Assembly (NCBI RefSeq): GCF_019334315.1
Contig: NZ_JAHWGL010000007.1
Span: forward strand, 25,405 to 89,404
DNA from: Hymenobacter profundi
Lineage (GTDB): Bacteria > Bacteroidota > Bacteroidia > Cytophagales > Hymenobacteraceae
DNA: 64,000 nucleotides
Reading direction: 5' to 3'
Within the stretch, counting starts at the first letter, position 1. Each line of letters begins with the position of its first letter. Position numbers and translations under genes: made by a program. Below are positions 45,297-53,752 of this stretch, in pieces. The notes under the pieces were generated by a model that did not search any database, was not told the DNA's origin, and saw only the letters and a list, made by a program, of their open reading frames with translations.

Positions 45297-46655
45297 TTAA
45301 TTATTTCTAGGTTTCGGTTTATCTCGCATCAACACCATAAACGGCGATTTCTCGTGTTCTCTCACCTCTTCTGCATACCCCTTTTCAGTAGTCAAGTCCA
45401 TGTGATACAAATACCCTTCCGGCTGCCGGGCGTTTTTATGGACATAGCTTCCTAAAAACGCTACGATATCGGTGCGCTTGTAAGCATTCAGTGCCTTCCC
45501 ACGTACCCGTTTGCCATCTACCCAAATGCCGAACTTATGCGGGTTATGCCAGTCGGCCCATTGTGCTTCAGTAGGTGTGCGGCGGGGTGAAATAGGAGCT
45601 ACCCATACCCATTTTCTTTCCTCGGGTGTTAGGTCTGCGTACTTTTTCTGCTGGTTATTAGGCAGCATCACCAGCTTGTCGCCGTAGCGTTGCAGAAGCG
45701 TATCCGCTTTTTCTAAGGTAGCCGGGCGCTGGATTTTGGCTGGTGCGCTGCTAGTAGTTTCTGGTCGGGCCTCTTGCGCCGCCGTGGTGCTAAACAGGAA
45801 CACAGAAGTTCCTACCAACAAACCGCTGAAAGAACCTGCCAGCCACACGGTGCGCCGGGACGTGTGTTTCGTCATCATAAGTAGTCGTTGTTTGGTGGTT
45901 TGAAATGTGAGTGTACTCGCTAACAGAGGCAGTGGCGTGGGTGTGAGCTTGCTCAGCAGTAGCTGCTGGTACTGCAGCACGTTGTGGTGACTGCTGTTTA
46001 CGGCCTCATCGGCCAGAAACTCGTGGTTGAGCTGCATGGCTCGCCTACACCAGTAAAGCAGCGGGTTGAACCAAGCCAGGCACAGCAGCCACTCTATTAG
46101 TAGTACATCGAGCGAATGCCGCTGCCGGATGTGGGTTAGCTCGTGAGTGAATAGCTCCTCCTCAATCTCGCCCCGCTGGTAGGCCGTTTCGGGCACAAAC
46201 AGGTAGTGCAGAAAGGTGTAGGGCACGCTGCCCGTAGGCAACCGAACCAGCGTAGCACGGCGAAATGCTTCTTTCGGGTGGTCTGTAATTTGGCGGGCTA
46301 GACGGTACAAATTGCGGCCGAAACGCCCCATCAGCACCGCCGTAACGATACAGTAAAGTAATAGCCAATAAGGTGGCGTAGCGGCTTCCGGTGTAGATGG
46401 CGTCGGTGCAGCTGCCACGGACGGTGGCGCGGGCGGCAACTCCTGCACAAACACTGACTCCGGCGAAACAGTAGTTAGCACGGCCACGCTGGGTGCTACT
46501 TCCACTGAAAGCATGGGTACCACTGCCGAAACTAACAGGCTGCCCAGCAGATAGAAGCGCTTAAACGTGTGCAGTCGCTCATTCTCAAGAGCAATCTTGT
46601 AGAAGACAAATAAAAGCAACAAGCTTAGGCTGCTCTTGAGTAAGTACACCGTCAT
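45297..46655 (-). CDS. M56-family (BlaR1/MecR1-like) membrane metallopeptidase
   Basis: 452 aa. Hydrophobic segments occur at about 7-20, 36-50, 95-110, 183-200 and 265-288. The zinc motif HELTH (171-175) sits in EELFTHELTHIRQRHSLDV, with the third-ligand region NHEFLADEAV (210-219). BlaR1-type proteins sense a signal and cleave the partner repressor. Here the C-terminal part is not a penicillin-binding sensor but a domain of about 150 residues ending in a basic tail, function unknown. It overlaps blaI-like 46652-47023 by 4 bp (ATGA), so the two are translationally coupled. The inducer cannot be named. Confidence 0.87.
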   Translation of the reverse strand: MTVYLLKSSLSLLLLFVFYKIALENERLHTFKRFYLLGSLLVSAVVPMLSVEVAPSVAVLTTVSPESVFVQELPPAPPSVAAAPTPSTPEAATPPYWLLLYCIVTAVLMGRFGRNLYRLARQITDHPKEAFRRATLVRLPTGSVPYTFLHYLFVPETAYQRGEIEEELFTHELTHIRQRHSLDVLLIEWLLCLAWFNPLLYWCRRAMQLNHEFLADEAVNSSHHNVLQYQQLLLSKLTPTPLPLLASTLTFQTTKQRLLMMTKHTSRRTVWLAGSFSGLLVGTSVFLFSTTAAQEARPETTSSAPAKIQRPATLEKADTLLQRYGDKLVMLPNNQQKKYADLTPEERKWVWVAPISPRRTPTEAQWADWHNPHKFGIWVDGKRVRGKALNAYKRTDIVAFLGSYVHKNARQPEGYLYHMDLTTEKGYAEEVREHEKSPFMVLMRDKPKPRNN

Positions 46656-47023
46656 AGCTTCTTCTTTCTTAGTTGCTCTTCAATAATCTTTTGTAAGGAT
46701 TCCAACTCCTCAGTCGATAAGTCGGCTTGCGTGGTGAAGAAGGAGGCAAACTGCGCGGCCGAATTGTTAAAGAACTTCTTCACTAACCCGTTGACATGCG
46801 TAGCGAAGTAGGCTTGACGGGTTACGAGTGGATAATACTCGCGTGAGTTTCCGTACTCGCGGTAGGCTATAAGGCCTTTGTCAGTCATCCGTTTAAGCAG
46901 CGTGGCCACAGTGGTAGCAGCTGGTTTGGGGTCATCGTAAGCATCGAGTAGATCCTTCATGAAGCCCCGTTCCCGACTCCACAAATGATGCATAAGGGTT
47001 TCTTCAGTAGCAGAGAGCTTCAT
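46652..47023 (-). CDS. BlaI/MecI/CopY-family repressor
   Basis: 123 aa, the usual size. The winged-helix part (residues about 1-75) reads KLSATEETLMHHLWSRERGFMKDLLDAY, PAATTVATLLKRMTDKGLIAYRE and REYYPLVT, the BlaI pattern. The C-terminal helices mediate dimerisation; the AD-type cleavage site cannot be pinned down from sequence. It is expected to repress itself and the M56 gene, and a perfect TTCTACAATTGTAGAA palindrome lies 20 bases upstream of its start. The pair would be released when the M56 protein is activated. Confidence 0.92.
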   Translation of the reverse strand: MKLSATEETLMHHLWSRERGFMKDLLDAYDDPKPAATTVATLLKRMTDKGLIAYREYGNSREYYPLVTRQAYFATHVNGLVKKFFNNSAAQFASFFTTQADLSTEELESLQKIIEEQLRKKKL

Positions 47024-47642
47024 TCTACGTTTATAGATTATGTTCTACAATTGTAGAAATAAAAGACTTCAAAAACAAGCTATCCTCTATAGTTATTATT
47101 GCTAGCCAATATGTTAGCTACATTCACCACACATCACGCTACGACTTAAAATCTGCTTGATTTAAGCTACGTAGCGGTAATGGCTCATCGTGCAGAGTGC
47201 AGAACACAGAACCAAAAGCCTACCCCAAGACAAGCGTAATGGTTAGGAGTCCAGCTTGAATCTGTCGTGCCCGCACTGGAATGAAGTGCTTGGCTTATTA
47301 ACAAGCTGCTCACAGTTCATAGCGCCCTACAACTAGGCTTCTCCTCTCTTCTGCGTCAGTTTTCGGATGCGTTACCGACTCCTCTGTCTAAGTTTTGGCC
47401 TCAACATACGCCTGCTACCCATGCTAATGACTTGATACAGAAATCGAACCGTGCACTAGTAAAACATAAAAAACTTCGCGTAGATCAGCTGTAGGGTGCA
47501 ACGCGCTGTACCTACAATCGTCTGTACCAAGAGAGGAAGGCACGGCCCTACCCTGATATCTTACGGCAAACACACCTGCTGTGAATAGTGCCTACCTTCT
47601 CTTTTCTACCCGACCTATTTCTACTCCTAAAATCCCACTTCC
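47024..47642. other. Intergenic region with BlaI operator and no gene
   Basis: This 619-bp gap between the BlaI-type gene and the SGNH hydrolase gene contains the BlaI-like palindrome near its left end. I see no gene or strong promoter box in the remainder, which must carry the plus-strand promoter of the downstream gene. Confidence 0.5.
47043..47058. promoter_or_regulatory. BlaI-type operator palindrome
   Basis: TTCTACAATTGTAGAA is a perfect 16-base palindrome containing TACANNTGTA, the core bound by BlaI/MecI/CopY repressors. On the minus strand, TACAATTG within it differs from the -7 consensus TAnnTTTG by one base, so the repressor would cover the promoter. A weaker TCTA-N6-TAGA half-palindrome lies next to it at about 47025-47038. 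Confidence 0.75.
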
Positions 47643-50600
47643 ATGAAAAAACCGTGTACTCTATTTGCCTTCTTTGCGCTGCTATTGGCTGGCTTAGTCG
47701 CGCAGGCTCAAACAACGACAGCAGTACAGTCTGTACTCATTGACTTTGGCGTGAACGATGGCTCCAACGGCAATAGCACGCCCAGCCCCGACGCCAACGG
47801 CAGCTACTGGAACAACATCCTCAACAATACAGCCGACGCGTTTTCCCTGATCGACAAGACGAACGCCGCCACGAGTATCAAGCTAAACGTGGGGCCTAAC
47901 TTTCTCACCAACGGCATTCTGAACGGTGGCTTGCTGACGCCGGATGCCGCGCTGTTGGGACAATACGCCGTGGCTACTGCCACCCAGGACTACTTTTTCG
48001 TGCAGGGCACCGGGGCTACCTCTACGGCCACCATTCGCCTGAGCGGATTGGACCCCGCCAAGCGCTACGTCTTTCACGTGTTTGGCAGCCGCCAGATTGC
48101 CACCGAGCGGCGCGTGTCGCGCTACACCTTCACGGGCGCTACCACCAACACCATCACGCAGACTACTTCGGGTGCAGATGTGGGCGCCAACGGCTACCCC
48201 GGCAACAACAACACCATCACCAGCTCCGACACGCTGGCCGCGAATAGTAACGGCATTATCGAGCTGACGCTGAGCAAGTCTGCCGGCTCTTTTGCCTACC
48301 TCAACCTAATACGTGTAGACATTGTGCCGGCCCGCGCCACGCCTCCAACACCGCCTGCCACAGCCAACACCTCATTTTACTTTGATTTTGGGGTAGACGA
48401 TGGCACCAACGGCAATCCTACCCCCAGTCCCGATACCAACGGGAACTACTGGAATAACATCCTCAACATCACCAGCGCCGCCGACACGTTTCGTTTGGTG
48501 GACAAAGCCAACCGGGCAACGAGCGTGAAGCTTGCTGTAGGCAAAAACTTCCTGACCAACGGCATCAATACAGGCGGCTTGCTGGCGCCGGACGCCGCGC
48601 TGCTAGGGCCGTATGCGGTGGCTACCGCCACCCAGGATTACTTCTACGTGGAGGGTACGGGTAGCACTGCCACTGGCAGACTGCGCCTGAGCGGGCTGGA
48701 CCGCACCAAGCGCTATGTGTTTCACGTGTTTGGCAGCCGGCAGATTGCCACCGAGCGGCGCGTGTCGCGCTACACTTTCGCGGGTGCTACTACCAACACC
48801 ATCACGCAGACCACCTCGGGCGCGAATGTGGGCGCCAACGGCTACCCCGGCAACAACAACACTATCAGCGACTCCGATACGCTATCGGCGGATGCTAATG
48901 GCATGATTGAGCTGACGCTGAGCAAAGAGGCTGGTTCCTTCGCCTACCTCAACCTGATGCGTGTGGATGTGGTGCCGGACCGCAACCCCGTAACGGGCAA
49001 TATCGCCTTCCAGAATCCGGGCTTCGAACTGAGCAATTTCACCAACTGGACCACCACAGCGCGCGGTACTGGCGCTACTACTACCATCAGCACGGCTACT
49101 AAGCACGCGGGCAGCTACGCCGCCCAACTATCGGGTGGTAGCTTGGCGCTGGAGCAGCAGATTACCTATGTACCCACCATCGGCACCACGGCGCAGAAGC
49201 TGAGCGGCTGGTTCTACAATCCGGCCACGGCGGGCCTGCAAGGTAGCCAGGCGGTGCACCTGGAGCTACTGTATTACAACAGCAGCAACGTGCTGCTGGG
49301 GCAGTTCCGCTCCGACTCGTTGGTAGCGTCTTCGCCTGCCGGCACCTGGACGCAGCTGCAAACCACCGCCACCATTCCCACGGGCACAGCCTATGTGAAA
49401 GGAGTCGCTGTGTGGCGCAATCCGGACGGTGCCACGGGCAGCGCTTACTTCGACGACCTGCTGCTGGAGCCCTACACTGTGCCGATACCGCAGAACCCGT
49501 TGAAGATCGTATACATGGGCTCGTCGGTACCCTACGGCACGGGCGCTACCAACAACTACGGCTATACCTCTATATACTCCGACCTGCTAGCCCGCCGCGC
49601 CACGGCCGGCACAGGGCAGCCCTGGGTAACGGCCAACATTTCGGTGCCCGGTAACAACACAGTAGCCGTACTCAACCGCTACGCCGCCGACCTCCTACCC
49701 CAGCACGGCAAATACGTGGTGTACGCGCTGGCATTGGGCAATGAAGGTATCCTCACCGGCGGGCAGCCCATCTTCGATCAGTTCCGCGCTAATATGACGC
49801 AGCTCATCAAACAAGCGCGGGCGGATGGCATGGTGCCCATCGTGACGAACTCCTACACCCGCTCCGACTACACGGCCGAGGCTTATGCCTTCGTTCGGCA
49901 GATGAACCTGCTGATTCACGGCTGGAACGTGCCGAGCGTGAACCTGCTGGGGGCTGTAGACGATGGACAAGGCCGCTGGGCCACGGGTTACCGGTCCGAT
50001 GACCTACATCCCAATGACTTAGGACATGCCGAAATGGCGCATACCCTGGTGCCGTCGCTCTTCGATGCTCTGCACGCGGGCAAGCCCCTACCCTCCCGCC
50101 GCCCCGGTACGGGCACGGGTATCACGCTGACCAAAACGGTAGGGCAGCCTACCTCGGTTGTTCGCTTTGTGCCCGAGGATGTGGTGCACCCCTTCACACA
50201 GGCCCTTCGTTTCAAGACCAACGGCGCGGGTCAGCTGGTCGAAATCCGCGACAGCGCTGGTATTGCAGCCGGTACCATCCGCATCAGCACCGATGGCAAG
50301 CTGCTCTACACGTCGGCCAAAGGCCCGACCATTACGGGCACGGTGCCGGTAGCTAATAACCGCTGGCATAAGCTGGTGCTCACGCACTACTACGCCCGCG
50401 GCACCACCATGCTCTATGTGGATAGCGTGCGGGAGGGTAGCGTGGCCGAGCGCCTGCGTCCTACTCAATTCGAGGTAGGCGGCACCACTGCTCCAACCAA
50501 GTTGCAGCTGCGCGACTGGCTGTTCTACCGCTCGGGCATGAACCAGGAAGAGGTACTGGCTATGGCCGCTGACTCGCTGCTCAAGTCAAGCTTGGAGCTG

Positions 50601-50954
50601 TACGCTCCACTCGATGGCCGCACCACAGCCGATTCGCTGGTTAATCTTGCTCAAAGCCTGAACACCCTGGCTCGCACTGCCGGGTCGGTAACGCTAGGCA
50701 CGCGTGAAAGCACTAGGGCGGCGCAAGTAGTCCTGTATCCTAATCCTACTACTGGGGATTTACGCCTGCTAGCCCCCTGGAACCTGGAAGGCACCGAGGT
50801 AAAACTATACGATACGATGGGCCGCCTTGTGCTCCGCACGAAAGTAACGGGCGGCAAGCTCAATATCGGAGCCCTAAAATCCGGGGTGTACTCCCTGGTG
50901 TTTGAAACGGCCGACGGGCTGGTGCATAAGCGCATCGTGCGCCAGGGTAATTAG
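47643..50954 (+). CDS. Secreted SGNH/GDSL hydrolase with duplicated N-terminal domain and T9SS sorting domain
   Basis: 1103 aa. A signal peptide (FALLLAGLVAQAQ) precedes two tandem copies of a roughly 195-residue domain at about 31-228 and 245-445, each with DFGVxDGxNGNxTPSPD, TNGI and RYVFHVFGSRQIATERRVSRY. They resemble malectin-like carbohydrate-binding modules, though the assignment is tentative. A CBM-type module (NPGFELSNFTNWTTT) follows at about 449-615, then an SGNH hydrolase domain: IVYMGSSVPYGTG (Ser628), ALGNEGIL, and DDLHPNDLGHAEMA with His789. A LamG-like sandwich (about 820-1010) and a T9SS domain (VVLYPNPTTGDLRLL) end it. Probably a cell-surface esterase or lipase acting on carbohydrate. 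The two N-terminal copies are highly similar in DNA. Confidence 0.85.
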   Translation: MKKPCTLFAFFALLLAGLVAQAQTTTAVQSVLIDFGVNDGSNGNSTPSPDANGSYWNNILNNTADAFSLIDKTNAATSIKLNVGPNFLTNGILNGGLLTPDAALLGQYAVATATQDYFFVQGTGATSTATIRLSGLDPAKRYVFHVFGSRQIATERRVSRYTFTGATTNTITQTTSGADVGANGYPGNNNTITSSDTLAANSNGIIELTLSKSAGSFAYLNLIRVDIVPARATPPTPPATANTSFYFDFGVDDGTNGNPTPSPDTNGNYWNNILNITSAADTFRLVDKANRATSVKLAVGKNFLTNGINTGGLLAPDAALLGPYAVATATQDYFYVEGTGSTATGRLRLSGLDRTKRYVFHVFGSRQIATERRVSRYTFAGATTNTITQTTSGANVGANGYPGNNNTISDSDTLSADANGMIELTLSKEAGSFAYLNLMRVDVVPDRNPVTGNIAFQNPGFELSNFTNWTTTARGTGATTTISTATKHAGSYAAQLSGGSLALEQQITYVPTIGTTAQKLSGWFYNPATAGLQGSQAVHLELLYYNSSNVLLGQFRSDSLVASSPAGTWTQLQTTATIPTGTAYVKGVAVWRNPDGATGSAYFDDLLLEPYTVPIPQNPLKIVYMGSSVPYGTGATNNYGYTSIYSDLLARRATAGTGQPWVTANISVPGNNTVAVLNRYAADLLPQHGKYVVYALALGNEGILTGGQPIFDQFRANMTQLIKQARADGMVPIVTNSYTRSDYTAEAYAFVRQMNLLIHGWNVPSVNLLGAVDDGQGRWATGYRSDDLHPNDLGHAEMAHTLVPSLFDALHAGKPLPSRRPGTGTGITLTKTVGQPTSVVRFVPEDVVHPFTQALRFKTNGAGQLVEIRDSAGIAAGTIRISTDGKLLYTSAKGPTITGTVPVANNRWHKLVLTHYYARGTTMLYVDSVREGSVAERLRPTQFEVGGTTAPTKLQLRDWLFYRSGMNQEEVLAMAADSLLKSSLELYAPLDGRTTADSLVNLAQSLNTLARTAGSVTLGTRESTRAAQVVLYPNPTTGDLRLLAPWNLEGTEVKLYDTMGRLVLRTKVTGGKLNIGALKSGVYSLVFETADGLVHKRIVRQGN

Positions 50955-50974
50955 CCGTAACGGGTGTAAAACGG

Positions 50975-51010
50975 AATAAGGGAAGCAAATCTTTTGCTTC
51001 CCTTATTTTT
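50975..51010 (+). terminator. Terminator after the SGNH hydrolase gene
   Basis: Perfect 15-base arms (AATAAGGGAAGCAAA and complement) with a 3-base loop and a T-run, 20 bases past the stop codon. Confidence 0.9.
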
Positions 51011-51120
51011 TGTTAGCCAATGTGTTATCCACTATTGCATCCTGCTCATCCACAAAACCCGCGCAATCCATTAAAATCCGAGCGAATCCGTGGTTCGGAT
51101 TTTCCCGACCTTTGCGCGCT

Positions 51121-52311
51121 ATGTCTGCTGCTCCCTCCACCCGCGTGTACACGGCCGGTTTCTGGCTGATGTGCCTGTCGTCGTTCCTGTTCTTTGCCAG
51201 CTTCAACATGCTGCTGCCCGAGCTACCTGACTACCTCACCAGCCTGGGCGGCGCCGAATACAAGGGCTACATTATTGCTATGTTCACGGTCACGGCAGGG
51301 TTGTCGCGGCCGTTTTCGGGCAAGCTGGCCGACACGGTGGGGCGCATTCCGGTGATGGTGTTTGGGTCGCTGGTGTGCTTTCTGTGCGGGTTTTTCTACC
51401 CCTGGACGGCCACAGTAGGCGGCTTCCTGCTGCTGCGGCTGCTACACGGCTTTAGCACGGGCTTCAAGCCTACCGGTACTGCGGCGTTTATTGGCGATAT
51501 TATCCCGTTTGAGCGCCGGGGCGAAGCTATGGGTCTGCTGGGCGTGGCCAGCTCGATGGGCATGGCCGCTGGCCCCGCATTGGGCGGCTTATTGGCCGAG
51601 CATTTCTCCCTGAACGTGCTGTTCTACTGTTCTTCCGGAACGGCGCTGCTCTCGCTCATCGTGCAGGGCACCATGACCGAAACCCTACCCCAGGCGCAAC
51701 GCCAGAAGTTCAGCCTGAAGCTGCTGCGCCTACGTTGGGACGAGGTGCTGGAACCACGCGTGTTTCGACCAGCGCTGGCTACCCTGCTGTGCATGTTTCC
51801 GTACGGGGCCGTGCTCACGGTTATTCCCGACCAGAGCACCTACCTGGGCATCAGCAATAAAGGCTTGTTTTTCACCTTTTATACCGTGGCCTCGTTGGTA
51901 GTACGCCTAGTAGCGGGCCGCGCTTCCGACCGCTATGGCCGGGTGCCGGTGCTGCGCTTCTCTACTGCCCTGCTGCTGGTGGCGTTGGTCGCGCTGGCCC
52001 TGGCGCCTTCGGTTCCGTTTCTGCTGGCCGCGGCTGTGCTGTATGGTTTCGCTACGGGCCTCAACTCCCCTACCCTCTATGCTTGGACCATTGACCTGAG
52101 CCCCGCCGAGCGGCGCGGCCGGGGCGTGGCTACCATGTACATTGCCCTGGAAGCCGGTATTGGCCTGGGCGCCCTGCTGGCCGGTTGGATTTTTGCCAAC
52201 TCGCCCGCCCGCCTACCCTACGTGCATGGCCTGAGCGCCGCCGTTACGTTGGTGGCATTGGTGTATCTGTGGGTAGGCGTGCGCCACCAACCAGTTCCAG
52301 AAGCCGCATAG
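51121..52311 (+). CDS. Major facilitator superfamily transporter
   Basis: 396 aa from the ATG at 51121 (MSAAPSTRVYTAGFWLMCL). About 12 hydrophobic segments can be counted. The loop after TM2 has GKLADTVGRIPVMVFGS, the MFS motif A, and the equivalent GRASDRYGRVPVLRFS follows TM8. GAEYKGYIIAMFTVTAGLSRPFSG is typical of multidrug-type carriers. The substrate is unknown. GACCTTTG lies 13 bases before the start and resembles the -7 box TAnnTTTG in 6 of 8 positions, suggesting a nearly leaderless message. The gene stands alone on the plus strand. Confidence 0.9.
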   Translation: MSAAPSTRVYTAGFWLMCLSSFLFFASFNMLLPELPDYLTSLGGAEYKGYIIAMFTVTAGLSRPFSGKLADTVGRIPVMVFGSLVCFLCGFFYPWTATVGGFLLLRLLHGFSTGFKPTGTAAFIGDIIPFERRGEAMGLLGVASSMGMAAGPALGGLLAEHFSLNVLFYCSSGTALLSLIVQGTMTETLPQAQRQKFSLKLLRLRWDEVLEPRVFRPALATLLCMFPYGAVLTVIPDQSTYLGISNKGLFFTFYTVASLVVRLVAGRASDRYGRVPVLRFSTALLLVALVALALAPSVPFLLAAAVLYGFATGLNSPTLYAWTIDLSPAERRGRGVATMYIALEAGIGLGALLAGWIFANSPARLPYVHGLSAAVTLVALVYLWVGVRHQPVPEAA

Positions 52312-52384
52312 CTTATTACTACCGGTTTTTGTAAATCTTTGAAACAGAACTTATGCCGCTGCCGGGGCCAGCATTTCCCACCCG

Positions 52385-53443
52385 TTACTTTTTCTTCCAG
52401 TAGCGCTCTAGCCGGTCGGCTTCTTTTGTCGTGAGGTGGATAACTGTGCCGTGCTTCGGCGACTTAAAATTGGTGGCTTTCATCACGCCCGTGTTGAAGT
52501 GCCCTATGTCGTTGAAGGTAGCGAAGTCGGTGGTTTGGCAGAAGCCGAAATTGTGCGGCTGAATGCTGAACACGTCGTACATCAACACCCATTTTTCCTC
52601 CCCAATGCGCTTCCACACATTCGGCGCCTCGCAGGCTCCCGGCTCGGCGTCTACCCACGCCGGGTTGTAGCGGTAGCCGCTGTGGACGCTGTCGGATAGC
52701 GCCATTTTGATACCACCTGGCTTTTCCTGTGCCACGTACATCAGGCAGAAGCGTTTATCGGGGAGTTGGGTGATGTCAGCATCCAGTACTTGTATCTCCG
52801 GGTTCGGGTATTCGAAGAGAATTTTCGGCGCCGACGTAAGCCGGGTAAATGCCGCATCGGTGTAGGCGTAGTAGAGCTTGGTACGTCCGTTGCCCAGGCG
52901 CATGGTGAAGTACAGCATCATTTTGCCGGCGGCGGCATCGTAAATCGTTTCGGGTGCCCAGGCGCAACCAACGTCCTTCAACTCCGGGAAAGCCTCATCG
53001 AGGCGCACTACGTGGTGCGTCCAGTGGATGAGGTCTGTGGACCGGAGCAGCACCAGCCCCCGGTTGTTGCCCCACCCGTACGCTTTTTCATCCCGTTCCC
53101 ACTTGGTAGTGCGGTAGCCCTTCTGCTGACCAAAGAGGTGCAGGTCGGTCATGGCCATGTAAAAAGCGCCGTCTGGCCCTCGGTAGATGTGCGGGTCGCG
53201 GATACCGCGCTGCTCGGCAATGGTGTCGCCGGCTATAACAGGCTGGCCTTCGTTAACGGCCGTGAACGTGTAGCCGTCGCGGCTTGTGGCCATAAACAGG
53301 CTGTGCGTAGGGTCAGTGAAGAAGACGAATAGGTAGGCGCCCATCTTCTTTTCGTTGGGTAGCACCACTTGGCGCTGCGCTCCGGTAAGTCCTAGCAGCC
53401 CCAACAGCGCAACGGTTCCCAGTACCAGCCTATTCCAGTTCAT
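52385..53443 (-). CDS. Secreted GH43-type glycosidase
   Basis: 352 aa. The N-terminus MNWNRLVLGTVALLGLLGLTGAQ is a signal peptide. The five-blade propeller features of glycoside hydrolase family 43 are visible: IRDPHIYRGPDGAFYMAMTD, where the Asp is the usual base; CAWAPETIYDAAAGKMMLYF; DADITQLPDKRFCLMYVAQ; and EPGACEAPNVWKRIGEEKWVLMYD, with a candidate acid Glu in CEAPNV. Relatives act on arabinose- or xylose-containing glycans. It is convergent with the MFS gene. The exact substrate and whether the protein is exported by the Sec or another route beyond the signal peptide remain open. Confidence 0.85.
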   Translation of the reverse strand: MNWNRLVLGTVALLGLLGLTGAQRQVVLPNEKKMGAYLFVFFTDPTHSLFMATSRDGYTFTAVNEGQPVIAGDTIAEQRGIRDPHIYRGPDGAFYMAMTDLHLFGQQKGYRTTKWERDEKAYGWGNNRGLVLLRSTDLIHWTHHVVRLDEAFPELKDVGCAWAPETIYDAAAGKMMLYFTMRLGNGRTKLYYAYTDAAFTRLTSAPKILFEYPNPEIQVLDADITQLPDKRFCLMYVAQEKPGGIKMALSDSVHSGYRYNPAWVDAEPGACEAPNVWKRIGEEKWVLMYDVFSIQPHNFGFCQTTDFATFNDIGHFNTGVMKATNFKSPKHGTVIHLTTKEADRLERYWKKK

Positions 53444-53752
53444 TGCTTCTGCGGTTCTTGATTAGAAAATCGCTCTGTAAAATCCTCGCTATACAAGGCT
53501 GCTGATACTTTATAAGCGCAAGCAGCTCCGGAGTTGATAGGTAAGCGAGCTAAGGTAAGTGAGGGGTGGGTAAGCTGACTGTCAGACCCGAAACGCAGCA
53601 TGCGCACAAAGCGTCAGATAGGTACAAAAATTTGGCTAAATATCATCTATTCTTCATCTTTGATGTGGATAAGACATTCTACCCTTTTGGGTTGATTTAG
53701 ACTATCACTATCAGTTCGTTGCTATTACGCGTCATTTTTACTTTTCCTGGTT
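53444..53752. other. Divergent intergenic region
   Basis: This 309-bp gap between the GH43 gene and the first DUF3857 gene must hold promoters for both directions. A CATCTTTG word at 53654-53661 resembles the -7 box TAnnTTTG in seven of eight positions on the plus strand. Nothing else was recognised. Confidence 0.45.

Noticed and set aside
47739..48976. Repeats in the SGNH gene as a CRISPR or phase-variation array
   Set aside because: The repeats are about 600 bp, in frame, and code for folded domains; there are no short spaced units.
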